Source: Salinimicrobium terrae DSM 17865
GTDB taxonomy: Bacteria > Bacteroidota > Bacteroidia > Flavobacteriales > Flavobacteriaceae
Length of the DNA: 64,000 nt
NCBI RefSeq assembly: GCF_000424665.1
Contig: NZ_AUKI01000023.1
Span: forward strand, 1-64,000
Reading direction: 5' to 3'
Made by a program: the position numbers and the translations under genes. Of this stretch, positions 53,147-62,509 are shown in pieces (within the stretch, counting starts at the first letter, position 1; every line of letters begins with the position of its first letter). The notes below the pieces were generated by a model that was given only the letters and a program-made list of their open reading frames with translations, was not told the origin of the DNA and ran no database searches.

Positions 53147-54958
53147 TTATTTATAACCTGCGGCCTGAAGGTTGAACAATTCAGAGTAGAGCCTGTTGTT
53201 CTGCATAAGTTCCTCATGTGTTCCTATTTCCAGCACAGCACCGTTTTTGAGTACCATAATTCTGTCGGCTATTCTTACCGTACTAAAGCGGTGGGAAATA
53301 ATCACTGCAGTCTTACCTGCTGTAAGTTTTATAAACCTGTCAAAAGCTTCAGTCTCTGCACGTGCATCAAGAGCCGAAGTGGGTTCGTCGAGGATTAAGA
53401 CTTCGGCATTTTTCATATAAGCCCTTGCAATGGCAATTTTTTGCCACTGCCCTCCTGAAAGGTCTTTTCCCTGTTTAAACCTTTTCCCTAACTGCTGATC
53501 GTATCCAAAAGGAAGCTCAGTCACTACCTGATCTGCAAGGCTTTTTGAAGCCGCCCCTTCAATCCTCGCCTGATCTTCAATTTCTGTGATCTCCCCCATC
53601 GCTATATTCTCCCTCAATGTAAGTTCAAATTTTACGAAATCCTGAAAGATGACTCCAAAATACTGCTGATAAGCTGTACGGTCGTAATCTTTTATTGGAA
53701 TGTCGTCCAGCAGGATCTCTCCTTCCGTAGGTTCATAAAATTGTAGCAGAAGCTTTATCAGCGTAGTTTTTCCGGCTCCGTTCTCTCCCACAAATGCAAG
53801 TTTTTCTCCAGCCTTTAGTTCAAAATTAATATTTCTTACCACCCATCTTTCGGACTTCGGATACTGAAACCCGACATTGATGAATTGAAAACCTTTACGG
53901 ATGGTTCCGGGAAGAGGATGTTTTCCTTCAGAAGTACGTTCTACATAGCTAAGATCAAGAAACTCAAAATAATCCTGAAGGTAAAGCGCACTCTCTGTTA
54001 TGGCGGTAAAGCGCGTAAAAAAGCCTTGCAACTTCTGGCGCAGGCGGTTAAAGGAACCTGCAAGGAAGGTGAGATCTCCAAGAGAAAATATGCCGGCCAC
54101 GGTGCGGAATACTATTAGTACATAGGCAGCATAGTAAGCAGTTGTTCCAATCATATTGAAAAATGAACCCCAGCCCGCACGTTGTTTTGCCAGTTTTTTG
54201 CTCTGTACATAATACTTGTCAGATAAGTCTTTAAATCTGTGAGCGAGATATTCACTTAAACCAAATAATTTTACTTCCTTGGCCGTAACATCACTCGCCC
54301 CGGCATAACGTAAATAATCAAGTTCCCGGCGTTCCTGGGTCCAGCTCCTGGCAAGGGAATAACTGGTGCCGCTGAATTTGACCTCATTGATCATCGTAGG
54401 AATAATAGAGACCACCAGTAGAATTATAAGCCACGGTTCAAAAGCAACCACCCCCACCAGTAAGGAAATGATTACAATAATGTCTTCTCCCTGGGTTAGG
54501 ATGTTTGACATAAGTCCTACCCTTCCCGTTGTTTGCTGCCGGGCTCTTTCCAGCTTATCATAAAATTCTGAATCTTCCAGTTCATCGAGGTCGACTTCAG
54601 AAGTTTTTTTGATGATCTTTACAGAAGTATCAATGGAATACTGATCTCCAAGCAGCGCGTCACTCAGGCTAATTCCACGGCTTAAAAAGTCCGAAATTAT
54701 TGCCAATGCAAATTCTACGGCGACCAGCATCCACAGGCGATCCATATCCTTCACCTCTGCCGCAATTTGAAGAACCACCTCATCAATGATGAGCTTACCC
54801 ACCAAAAGCATTAGAACAGGCAGGAGGGCATTTATAAGCCGCCCCAGCACATTGGCATAGAAGAGCCCGGGATTAACTTTCCGTATCTCATTAAAAAAAC
54901 GGGGAACAAACTTCAGAGAAGAAAAGCTTTCCCTGAATCTAAACTTATTTGGCGACAT
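53147..54958 (-). CDS. ABC transporter, fused permease and ATPase (exporter type)
   Basis: A 603-residue half-transporter. Residues ~1-320 form a six-TM exporter domain (with LINALLPVLMLLVGKLIIDE and the DLDELEDSEFYDKLERAR cytoplasmic helix). Residues ~345-600 form the nucleotide-binding domain with Walker A VGENGAGKTTLIKLL, Q-loop GVIFQDFVKFE, signature LSGGQWQKIAIARAY, Walker B EVLILDEPTSALD and H-loop IISHRFSTV. It acts as a homodimer, exporting an unknown lipid, peptide or drug. The frame begins at a TTG (54979), but ATG 54958 is the better start. No partner subunit is near. Confidence 0.92.
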   Translation of the reverse strand: MSPNKFRFRESFSSLKFVPRFFNEIRKVNPGLFYANVLGRLINALLPVLMLLVGKLIIDEVVLQIAAEVKDMDRLWMLVAVEFALAIISDFLSRGISLSDALLGDQYSIDTSVKIIKKTSEVDLDELEDSEFYDKLERARQQTTGRVGLMSNILTQGEDIIVIISLLVGVVAFEPWLIILLVVSIIPTMINEVKFSGTSYSLARSWTQERRELDYLRYAGASDVTAKEVKLFGLSEYLAHRFKDLSDKYYVQSKKLAKQRAGWGSFFNMIGTTAYYAAYVLIVFRTVAGIFSLGDLTFLAGSFNRLRQKLQGFFTRFTAITESALYLQDYFEFLDLSYVERTSEGKHPLPGTIRKGFQFINVGFQYPKSERWVVRNINFELKAGEKLAFVGENGAGKTTLIKLLLQFYEPTEGEILLDDIPIKDYDRTAYQQYFGVIFQDFVKFELTLRENIAMGEITEIEDQARIEGAASKSLADQVVTELPFGYDQQLGKRFKQGKDLSGGQWQKIAIARAYMKNAEVLILDEPTSALDARAETEAFDRFIKLTAGKTAVIISHRFSTVRIADRIMVLKNGAVLEIGTHEELMQNNRLYSELFNLQAAGYK

Positions 54959-55318
54959 GGATTGTTTTGGTCGTGGCAAAATGCTTCAGGTTAAAATTAG
55001 GGCAGCTACAGAGATCCCAAAATTAGCATTTTTAAAGCAGATTGTTTCGGCTATATAACCACTCCATTTTTTAGGTGTACCTATAGATTTCTAAAGATCC
55101 AGAAAAAATAATGAAGATCTTCAGCAAGAAAATTCTTAAGTTTCGGATATTCTTCGGCAGGAATTAATTTTCCCGAAGGTGATGCCACATAAAGAGTTGT
55201 ACGATGAATCTTTTAAGTTTTTAACTCATCTATAGAAAATGGCCCATGCTCCTAAAGACGATCAGAATTACAAATTATGTCATTCAGCAAAAAAAATTCC
55301 TGCTAATTCAGTTAATAT
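54959..55318. other. 360-bp gap with a possible decayed C-terminus
   Basis: No intact gene. On the minus strand, 55081-55212 reads KIHRTTLYVASPSGKLIPAE, then EYPKLKNFLAEDLHYFFW, ending in TAG, without a start codon and just after a stop. It looks like the C-terminal end of a larger protein of unknown family, probably a remnant. A copy of the dispersed motif (AAAATTAGCATTTTTAAAG) lies at about 55019-55037. Confidence 0.35.
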
Positions 55319-55792
55319 TTAAATGAAATACCAGCCGTGACTGCCTGCAACGGCACCAAAAATTGTAAGCAGGCTAAGAATAAGCAATACCCAATGCGCC
55401 CGATGGATTATTTCGAACGCCTTACCTGGATCCTTTTTTACATATTTCCTGAATAATTTGTGTAAGAAAAATGGTTCAAGAATAAAGAGAATTACAGTAA
55501 AAATCAGCCACACCAGGATCATTGCGTGTATCCACCAGAATTTTAGATCCAGTAATCTTTCCCAACCGTAAAGATGCAGCATATAAAAACCGGTAATTGC
55601 AGTAATTAGAGTAGTAATCTTAGCCTGCAGAGAAAACCTTCCTTCGGTCTTTTCAAAGGCTTCCATTTGCTCTTCTCTGGATTTCATCCTCTTAACTGCC
55701 GGTATTATGACGGTAGTAACCATCCCAACACCTCCTATCCACAGTACAACAGCCAAAACGTGAAGAACGCGGGCAAGGGTAAAATAATCCAT
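55319..55792 (-). CDS. Four-TM CopD-like membrane protein
   Basis: A 157-residue membrane protein with four hydrophobic segments at about residues 10-28, 56-75, 86-106 and 132-152. ARVLHVLAVVLWIGGVGMVT at the N-terminus and the closing HRAHWVLLILSLLTIFGAVAG resemble the CopD/DUF2269-type bundle, which places histidines in TM1 (His11) and TM4. Members may bind haem or copper; its function here is unknown. It is flanked by unlinked genes and shows no operon. Confidence 0.75.
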   Translation of the reverse strand: MDYFTLARVLHVLAVVLWIGGVGMVTTVIIPAVKRMKSREEQMEAFEKTEGRFSLQAKITTLITAITGFYMLHLYGWERLLDLKFWWIHAMILVWLIFTVILFILEPFFLHKLFRKYVKKDPGKAFEIIHRAHWVLLILSLLTIFGAVAGSHGWYFI

Positions 55793-55917
55793 TAATACAA
55801 AAATGTTACTTTATGTTTCCTGTCCTAATTTCTGGATCCAAGCCTTTTATAACTATTTACGAAAAATTTTCTTCGGTTTTTAAATTTAAATCTCCTTAAA
55901 ATTAATCTTTTTAAAGC

Positions 55918-56256
55918 TTATTCTTTATCTCCCTGGATGGACTTTCCTTCGGCAAGGTAAAAATGATCAAGACTAAAAATATAAGTGGCCCAGATTATTA
56001 CTAATACAATAGAAACTGTCCAGCTTATAGGACGACCCAGGTAATAACCCATAAAGAAATCCACCAGAATTGGAAGTGCAGCTGCAGGTAAAATTCCTAC
56101 TACTGCAAGAAGGATCCTCCTGCGGGCATCTACTGTAAGCCTTGCACCACAATTTCTACATTCCCAGGAGGAAAAAACGTTCTGAAAAAAATGTTTTCGA
56201 AGATGCAGCCAAAATGAATATTTATAGCCGCAGTTTGGACAGGTTCTGGCCTTCAT
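55918..56256 (-). CDS. TIGR04104-type zinc-ribbon membrane protein
   Basis: A 112-residue protein. The N-terminal zinc ribbon has two Cys pairs (TCPNCGYKYS and WECRNCGARL). Two TM segments follow (residues ~48-68 and 78-98), then a short charged tail. The pattern 'CPNCGYKYS...W.C.NC' plus two TM segments matches the TIGR04104 family as I remember it, of unknown function. The next gene upstream is 145 bp away. Confidence 0.78.
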   Translation of the reverse strand: MKARTCPNCGYKYSFWLHLRKHFFQNVFSSWECRNCGARLTVDARRRILLAVVGILPAAALPILVDFFMGYYLGRPISWTVSIVLVIIWATYIFSLDHFYLAEGKSIQGDKE

Positions 56257-56401
56257 TGTTTGAAATTTAAAAACTATAAATCGAAATTAACAAAATATTT
56301 AATTTAGTCGTATAGCTTCACAATATAATTTCAGGGCCTGCGACTCATTCCTCGGGGTTCTCCTAAGCTTTACTTATTTCCAATGTCAATAAAATGATTC
56401 A

Positions 56402-58288
56402 TTATTTTAGGGTTTCCTCCAGCCATTTAAAAAATTCCCTTTGCCACACTATGGCATTTTGTGGAGTTAAGATCCAATGATTCTCCATTGGAAAATAAAG
56501 TAGCTTGCTCTTAATACCGCGCAACTGCGCCGCCTGAAATGCCTCAAGCCCCTGTCCCACCGGCACCCGAAAATCCTTACCTCCCTGCACGATCATAATG
56601 GGAGTATTCCATTTGTCTACAAAATTAATTGGATTAAAATCTGTGTAGGCTTTTGGAGTAGGAGTTTCCCAATAGGGACCACCAAGATCTTTGTTTACAA
56701 AGAAGAGTTCTTCTGTTGTTCCATACATACTGCGAGTATTGAAGATCCCGTCATGTGCAATGAATGTCTTAAATCGGTTTTCGTGCATTCCTGCCAGATA
56801 GAAAACAGAGTAACCACCATAGCTAGCTCCCACGGCACCAATTCTTTCTGTATCTACAAAAGGTTCCTTACTTACTGCATCAATGGCCGATAAATAATCC
56901 TGAATATTCTGTCCGCCCCAGTCCCCACTTATCTGTTCATTCCATTCTACACCATATCCCGGCATTCCTCTTCTGTTTGGTGCCACTACTATATAACCAT
57001 TGGCAGCCATTAACTGAAAGTTCCATCTATAGGAATAGAACTGAGACAGAGGAGATTGAGGTCCACCCTGCAAATACAGCAGAGTTGGATACTTTTTTGT
57101 TGGATCAAAGTCGGGTGGATAAATTATCCAGGTAAGCATTTCCTTACCATCTGTAGTAGGGATCATTCTTTTTTCGACCTCGCTTAATAGTATATCCTGG
57201 TAAATTGAATCATTGACACTGGTAAGTTGAGTTAAATCTCCTGTTCTTAGATTTACAGTGTAGATTTCAGCAGCGCGATTCATATCTGTTCTGGTGACCA
57301 CCATTGTATTGCCTGTCTGTCCCACGAGTCCGGTTATATCAAACTGTCCCTCTGTAAGTTGTTTGATTTCTGGAACTCCTTTTTTATAAGGCTCAAGTAC
57401 AAAAAGTTGTTTTGTACCCATCACCGGTGCTATAAAATATATAGTTTTTCCGTCGTTACTCCATTCAAAACTACTGACTGTTCCATCCCAGTTACCCGTT
57501 AGATTTACCTTTTCTCCCTCCTGAAGAATAATGATGTCATTTTTGTCTGATTCATATCCCGGCTCATCCATTTGAAGCCAGGCCAATACTCCCTCTGCAG
57601 AAAAAGCCGGTTGTGTGTCATAGCCCTCATTGTCATCGGTAATATTTGTAGTTGTACCGGAACTTAGATCATAAGCGTAAATATCAGTGTTGGTACTTAC
57701 AGCATATTCTCTTCCTTTCAGCTTTTTGGAAACATACAGCACCTGGCCACCGTCATTGGTCCAGATGTAATCTTCGGGGCCGCCAAAAGGTTCTAACGGA
57801 GTACTATGCGGCTCTCCTTCCATAATATCAATCTCTTCCCCTGTGGAAAGATTTTTTAAAAATAAATGGCTGTAGTGACCATCTTCCCATTTATCCCAAT
57901 GCCTGTAATTGAGGTCATCGTATATATAAACATCAGATTTTTCCAGTTGAGGATAAAAATCTTCCCCTGTAACCGGCTCTACCTCCACTTCTTTCGGAAT
58001 GATCTTCCAATTTCCTGACGGGGAAATTTTGCCATCTCTGAATATACTATCGATATTTTGGTCCAATACAGGTTCACCTCCCGTTACCGGAATTACATAA
58101 GTCTTTGAACTGCTGGTATTCGCATCTATATCGTAAGAGCGGGTTTTGAAAATGACTTTTTGAGCGTCATTTGTTAAACCAACCGCCGAAATTCGGGCAA
58201 TAGACCATAGTTTCTCAGGAGTCATCACCTGCGAAGACACAGGAAAACAATAGGCAGAAAAAACAATGAGGAAAAATATTCTTTTCAT
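56402..58288 (-). CDS. S9 prolyl oligopeptidase-family peptidase
   Basis: A 628-residue secreted peptidase with a Sec signal (FFLIVFSAYCFPVSSQ). Residues ~25-370 form a beta-propeller (WSIARISAVGLTNDAQKVIF, repeated 'WSNDGKTIYF' type blades). The C-terminal alpha/beta hydrolase domain has the nucleophile elbow GASYGGYS (Ser489), Asp in VQGGKDFRVP and His in PMENHWI. This is the S9C/dipeptidyl- or acylaminoacyl-peptidase type, probably cleaving short peptides in the periplasm or at the surface. It is a single gene unit. Confidence 0.93.
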   Translation of the reverse strand: MKRIFFLIVFSAYCFPVSSQVMTPEKLWSIARISAVGLTNDAQKVIFKTRSYDIDANTSSSKTYVIPVTGGEPVLDQNIDSIFRDGKISPSGNWKIIPKEVEVEPVTGEDFYPQLEKSDVYIYDDLNYRHWDKWEDGHYSHLFLKNLSTGEEIDIMEGEPHSTPLEPFGGPEDYIWTNDGGQVLYVSKKLKGREYAVSTNTDIYAYDLSSGTTTNITDDNEGYDTQPAFSAEGVLAWLQMDEPGYESDKNDIIILQEGEKVNLTGNWDGTVSSFEWSNDGKTIYFIAPVMGTKQLFVLEPYKKGVPEIKQLTEGQFDITGLVGQTGNTMVVTRTDMNRAAEIYTVNLRTGDLTQLTSVNDSIYQDILLSEVEKRMIPTTDGKEMLTWIIYPPDFDPTKKYPTLLYLQGGPQSPLSQFYSYRWNFQLMAANGYIVVAPNRRGMPGYGVEWNEQISGDWGGQNIQDYLSAIDAVSKEPFVDTERIGAVGASYGGYSVFYLAGMHENRFKTFIAHDGIFNTRSMYGTTEELFFVNKDLGGPYWETPTPKAYTDFNPINFVDKWNTPIMIVQGGKDFRVPVGQGLEAFQAAQLRGIKSKLLYFPMENHWILTPQNAIVWQREFFKWLEETLK

Positions 58289-58648
58289 TAGAAGGGAATT
58301 TGTCTTTATTAATTTTTAAAGGGTTGGCTATTCTGATAAAAAATCTTCAGAAAACACCATTATTAAAACCCCGGATAAAAATAAACAAAACCACCTGAAT
58401 TTTGGATGAAAAAGTGCTATTCCTATGAATACGGGTATCTTAAAGCTTATTGAAGAATATAAACGAAAGGAGTATCTTTTATAGTGTAAGATGCAGGTAA
58501 CGCCTTTTACCTCCAAAAAATGCAAAAGGTGTCAAGAAACAGATCAGCTGAAAAAATGCCACTGGAATACACATATTTCCACAAATTCCACCTGTTCTTT
58601 TCGAATAATAGAAAGACAAGGATAAATTTATACTTGTACCGAAAAAGC
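58289..58648. other. 360-bp gap with no supported gene
   Basis: A minus-strand frame at 58328-58525 could code for a short hydrophobic peptide (PVFIGIALFHPKFRWFCLF), but it starts with TTG and has no upstream signal; it may be a decayed membrane gene end. Nothing else recognisable is seen. Confidence 0.4.
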
Positions 58649-59047
58649 TTACCTTAAGTTGGCGACAACTTTTGGATTAAACTTTTCGAAGAATAAATTC
58701 AGTTTAGTTAAAGATTCACTTTCAATAAAATCTTTTTCAATGAGCATTGACTGGTCTCGTGCCTCAATTTTGTAACTATTCCCATATTTTTTAACCCTTT
58801 TAATTTCTGAAAGTGAAATACTCTTCGAAATTAAATTATGTTTTATGATTTTATCATCCTGAATGGTGAGATACTGATATTTTTGACGATAGTAAGAACT
58901 TGCCGACTGAAGAATTCCCAATGCTATCCATAGATAACTAAAAACAGAACTACTGTTGATGGAAACTGCAAAAATCCCGAGGACTATCATAACAAAGCCA
59001 TACCCAAAATTATTCCTGATGACGCTCCTGCAATATTTTATTTTCAT
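58649..59047 (-). CDS. Small two-TM membrane protein with PH-like tail
   Basis: A 132-residue protein. Two hydrophobic segments (residues ~14-30 and 36-50, GFVMIVLGIFAVSINSSSVF then YLWIALGILQSAS) are followed by a cytosolic beta-rich segment (YQYLTIQDDKIIKHNLIS, KSISLSEIKRVKKYGNSYKI). This 'two TM plus bacterial PH-like' layout is frequent in flavobacteria, and its architecture is similar to that of the protein between parE and parC. Function unknown. The 224-bp region upstream holds no clear site. Confidence 0.7.
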   Translation of the reverse strand: MKIKYCRSVIRNNFGYGFVMIVLGIFAVSINSSSVFSYLWIALGILQSASSYYRQKYQYLTIQDDKIIKHNLISKSISLSEIKRVKKYGNSYKIEARDQSMLIEKDFIESESLTKLNLFFEKFNPKVVANLR

Positions 59048-59271
59048 GATCTGCCTGTTTAAGTGAATTTCCTTTGAAAAGCAATCCGTGTTAAATTTTT
59101 AACAAGATATAAAGAAAAATTGAATAACCTAATCTGCTAAAAAAATCCTTATGATTGTAACATTGCTATTTCAGGGAAAAAAAGACCCGGTATGGAATAT
59201 TTTAGGATAACAAGGAAAGAAAATTGAAAAATAAATTGGTATTTTGAGCCGCTTAAAATAAAAAACTTTAT

Positions 59272-60555
59272 ATGTTCTCCAGAATCTACCTACTAATTTT
59301 TTTCACAGCCCTGGCTACAAACGCTCAAACAATGGATGAAGACCTGGTTAAAAAGGCCCGACAAATACATGAAGAAGTGATCACCATAGACACTCATAAT
59401 GATATCAACGTTAAAAACTTTACGGCTCAAAAAAATTACACCCAGGACCTGGATACGCAGGTCACCCTGCCAAAAATGGAGAAAGGAGGCATTGATGTCA
59501 CCTGGCTCATTGTCTATACCGGTCAGGAAGAACTGAATGCCGCAGGGTACAAAGCTGCCTATGAAACAGCTATGTCTAAATTTGATGCGATACACCGCCT
59601 GGTGAAGGAAATTGCACCCAACGAGATAGGTCTGGCTACTACGAGCGAAGAAGTAAGGGATCTAGTATCCAGAGGAAAAAAAGTAGCTATGATTGGAGTG
59701 GAAAACGGCTATCCTGTTGGAACAGATATTAAGAACGTAGAAAAATTTTATGATCTTGGAGCACGTTATATGTCTCTCTCGCATAATGGGCACAGTCAGC
59801 TTTGCGACTCGAACACTGGTGAAGCTGATAGCCAATGGCTGCACGGTGGATTAAGCGATCTGGGAAAAAAGGTAGTACAAGAAATGAACCGTCTGGGTAT
59901 GATGATCGACGTCTCCCACCCTTCCAAGGAAGCCATGCGACAAATGATAGAACTTTCAGAAGCTCCTTTAATAGCCTCTCATTCTTCGGCCAGAGGGTTG
60001 TGTAATCACAGCCGAAACCTGGATGACGAGCAACTATTATGGTTAAAGGAGAACGGGGGAGTCATTCAAACGGTGGCTTTTGACTCTTATCTCAATACCG
60101 AAAAACATAACGCATACGAAGCAGCTGTTAATAAGGTTTATGCAGAAGTAGGCGAAAAAGTTGGTTTTAAGCTCCTGCCCAGAACCGATGTGAGGCAAAT
60201 GAATACTGAAGAACGTGAAACTTATTACGAAGATTTCCGCAGGGTGAGAAAACTGGCACAACCAAAGGTTCAAAAATTGAAGGAGAAAGTTCCCCCGGTA
60301 GATGTTTCAGATTTTGTAAATCATGTAGATTATCTGGTAGAAAAAATAGGAGTGGATCATGTGGGGATCTGTTCAGATTTTGACGGCGGCGGCGGCATAG
60401 AAGGCTGGAATGATGCTTCCCAATCTTTTAACATTACGCTTGAATTAGTGAAAAGAGGATACACCCGTGAAGAGATCGCAAAACTTTGGGGTGAAAATTT
60501 ACTTCGGGTACTTGATGAAGTTCAGGACGTAGCCCAAAGACTGCAAAAAAGTTAA
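59272..60555 (+). CDS. Membrane-type (renal) dipeptidase, M19 family
   Basis: A 427-residue exported zinc dipeptidase with a Sec signal (YLLIFFTALATNAQ). The binuclear zinc ligands are TIDTHNDIN (His-x-Asp), GVENGYPVG (bridging Glu), and the histidines of DVSHPSKEAM and ASHSSARGLCNHSRNLDDEQL, with the final Asp ligand in VGICSDFDGGGGI. It hydrolyses dipeptides, including D-amino acid or beta-lactam-like substrates in some homologues. It is monocistronic, convergent with the VTT protein gene 217 bp downstream. Confidence 0.95.
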   Translation: MFSRIYLLIFFTALATNAQTMDEDLVKKARQIHEEVITIDTHNDINVKNFTAQKNYTQDLDTQVTLPKMEKGGIDVTWLIVYTGQEELNAAGYKAAYETAMSKFDAIHRLVKEIAPNEIGLATTSEEVRDLVSRGKKVAMIGVENGYPVGTDIKNVEKFYDLGARYMSLSHNGHSQLCDSNTGEADSQWLHGGLSDLGKKVVQEMNRLGMMIDVSHPSKEAMRQMIELSEAPLIASHSSARGLCNHSRNLDDEQLLWLKENGGVIQTVAFDSYLNTEKHNAYEAAVNKVYAEVGEKVGFKLLPRTDVRQMNTEERETYYEDFRRVRKLAQPKVQKLKEKVPPVDVSDFVNHVDYLVEKIGVDHVGICSDFDGGGGIEGWNDASQSFNITLELVKRGYTREEIAKLWGENLLRVLDEVQDVAQRLQKS

Positions 60556-60739
60556 GTTTCATTTTGCCATAAAATTGAGAGCACAAATTGAAAATATGTA
60601 GAATTGATCTTTCAAACTTTCAATTAATTTGAAAGCAGTTTCTACATCGGCCATATATCCAGGAGATTTATTATTAGAGAAAGTCAACCCAAAAATACTT
60701 ACAACACTGGATTAAACTTTCTTCAGAAGAAAAGGTGAT

Positions 60740-60757
60740 AATTTTGCCATTTTTGGC
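60740..60757. repeat. Dispersed motif copy, AATTTTGCCATTTTTGGC
   Basis: Copy in the convergent gap between the dipeptidase and VTT-domain genes. Confidence 0.45.
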
Positions 60758-60772
60758 AGGCAGGAAAAGGTT

Positions 60773-61483
60773 CTAACTTCTGTTTGTCCTTACTTTTTTA
60801 TCCCACCATACAAAAGCGACAAAAAGCACCAAACTTACAATAGAAGTCCAGATGAGACCTGTTTTAAGCCGTTCATAATCCCCTCCCAAATAGGCAACAA
60901 AAATAATCAGGGGAGAAATTCCTATCATGGTTGCACCTATGAACTTCCAGTATCCCATTTTTAGAACTCCTCCAACGAAACTTATTGCATCATTAGAAAG
61001 AAATGGGCTTAGTCGGACTACAATTACTGTCCAAAATCCATAATCATCAATAAAATGTGATATTTTCTTTTCATTCTTGTACCCAATTAGCTTTTCAACT
61101 ATAACAGGTCCAAAATAACGGCCTATAAAATAACCTATACTGGAGGCGCAGAAAACCGCCACAAAAAGTATGGCAGCACCAAACAAAGAACCATAAGCCA
61201 GCACCGTAACTACCATAACTAAAGGAGTGGGAATAACAATAAGGAACATTTGAAAGATCATGGTGAGTAAGATCACTACTGGTCCAAACCATCCGAATTT
61301 CGAAACCCAATCGCGGGTACGCTGTTTATCTCCACTGGTAAGAACTTCCCACCCGGTACTTAGAAATTCCCGGACCTGGGGAATTAAAAAATAACTTAAC
61401 ACAAGGGCAACTATAATAACCAGGGAAATATATAATGGTGCTTTACTTTGTTTGACCGAAGGGGTCTCAATAGGATCGGGCAT
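60773..61483 (-). CDS. VTT-domain (TVP38/TMEM64, DedA-like) membrane protein
   Basis: A 236-residue membrane protein with five or six hydrophobic segments. The core motif is seen as FFIGRYFGPVIVEKLIG-like (GYFIGRYFGPVIVEKLIGY) and VRLSPFLSNDAISFVGGVLKM, typical of the VTT/SNARE-associated family. Such proteins are reported as lipid scramblases or undecaprenyl/polyisoprenyl lipid carriers. It is coupled to the SdiA-regulated protein, whose stop lies three bases before its ATG, so they form an operon. Confidence 0.9.
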   Translation of the reverse strand: MPDPIETPSVKQSKAPLYISLVIIVALVLSYFLIPQVREFLSTGWEVLTSGDKQRTRDWVSKFGWFGPVVILLTMIFQMFLIVIPTPLVMVVTVLAYGSLFGAAILFVAVFCASSIGYFIGRYFGPVIVEKLIGYKNEKKISHFIDDYGFWTVIVVRLSPFLSNDAISFVGGVLKMGYWKFIGATMIGISPLIIFVAYLGGDYERLKTGLIWTSIVSLVLFVAFVWWDKKVRTNRS

Positions 61484-61486
61484 AAA

Positions 61487-62353
61487 TTAGTTTGAGGTTA
61501 GGGTTATGCGATGAATAGTCGCCGGATTCCCTTCGTTGGAAATATATAAATTTCCGGAAGGATCAAAAGTCAACCCCTCCGGCTTTGGAAACAGATCGGG
61601 GTCGAGACGATGTAAAGCTTCGGGATCACCTTCAGGATCCAGGATCAACAAGTGAGGTCTTGTGGCTTCCAGGACTAACACTTTTCCTGTACCCGGATGA
61701 CGAATAACTTCCGAAGGATAAAAAGAAGCTTCTTTATCTTTTGTACTAAGGTCATGAAAAATTTCCTCCTTAAAAGTCATATTAATGAGAGGTTTTTTAT
61801 TCATTTCCATAGTTTCAACATTTACCACGTGGATTCCTTTATCATTTTCAGATTCCAGTCCCTTTCCTTTTGGAACTAGTAACAATTGTTCTTGTCCCGG
61901 ATCAAAATAAAGTCCCTCAACATCATTTCTTGAACCAAAAGGAGTTTCGAAAACCTGAGTCATCGGCTTCCTCAAGAAATCCTCCACCTTATAAATTGTA
62001 CCATCAGATTTGAGGACATAAGCTGTAGTTCCATCCAAAGTGATACCCTCATAATCACCGGGACCGGCAAATTCTATTTGTTTTACAATTGAAGAAGATA
62101 CCAGATCATATATAAAAATAATCCCTCTTTCATCTTGTACGCAGGCTATTTTGTTTGGTTCCAAAAAAGCAATTCCCGAGACCTCTTTTAAAACTCCTGG
62201 TAATTTCCAGGTTTTTGCAATTTTAACTTCATTCGAGATGGTAGCACGGTACTCTATTGCCTCTCCCCGGAAAGTTAAAAAGAAGGCTGCAGCAAAAAGT
62301 AGAAGACCTACAGTAATGAGAATTACTGTTTTATTATGGCCCATTTTTTTCAT
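61487..62353 (-). CDS. SdiA-regulated domain protein (beta-propeller)
   Basis: A 288-residue protein with an N-terminal hydrophobic signal or anchor (VILITVGLLLFAAAFFLTF). The rest is a beta-propeller with the family start WKLPGVLKEVSGIAFL, FAGPGDYEGI, and the terminal PKPEGLTFDPSGNLYISNEG. This matches the SdiA-regulated/YjiK family of extracytoplasmic proteins of unclear role. It probably lies in the periplasm or is anchored to the inner membrane. It is cotranscribed with the VTT protein gene and divergent from the penicillin-binding protein. Confidence 0.88.
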   Translation of the reverse strand: MKKMGHNKTVILITVGLLLFAAAFFLTFRGEAIEYRATISNEVKIAKTWKLPGVLKEVSGIAFLEPNKIACVQDERGIIFIYDLVSSSIVKQIEFAGPGDYEGITLDGTTAYVLKSDGTIYKVEDFLRKPMTQVFETPFGSRNDVEGLYFDPGQEQLLLVPKGKGLESENDKGIHVVNVETMEMNKKPLINMTFKEEIFHDLSTKDKEASFYPSEVIRHPGTGKVLVLEATRPHLLILDPEGDPEALHRLDPDLFPKPEGLTFDPSGNLYISNEGNPATIHRITLTSN

Positions 62354-62509
62354 TCCATTAAAATTAGGGAAATTCCCTTATGTCCAAAAAGTTTTAAAGT
62401 TTCCTTTTGAAACATTAGCAGGATTTTAGGAAGGCTGGAAATCCTAAAGTTTTTTAAAGTTTCAGAATTTTTTTTGTAAGTCTTCGTTTCTTTGACAGAC
62501 ACTAAGCCT

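Noticed and set aside
58328-58525. Small membrane protein gene between the S9 peptidase and the two-TM protein
   Set aside because: TTG start, no upstream signal and no recognisable family; kept only as a possible remnant.
60610-60650. Terminator after the dipeptidase (CTTTCAA...TTGAAAG)
   Set aside because: The AT-rich dyad is weak and lacks a T-run at the right place.
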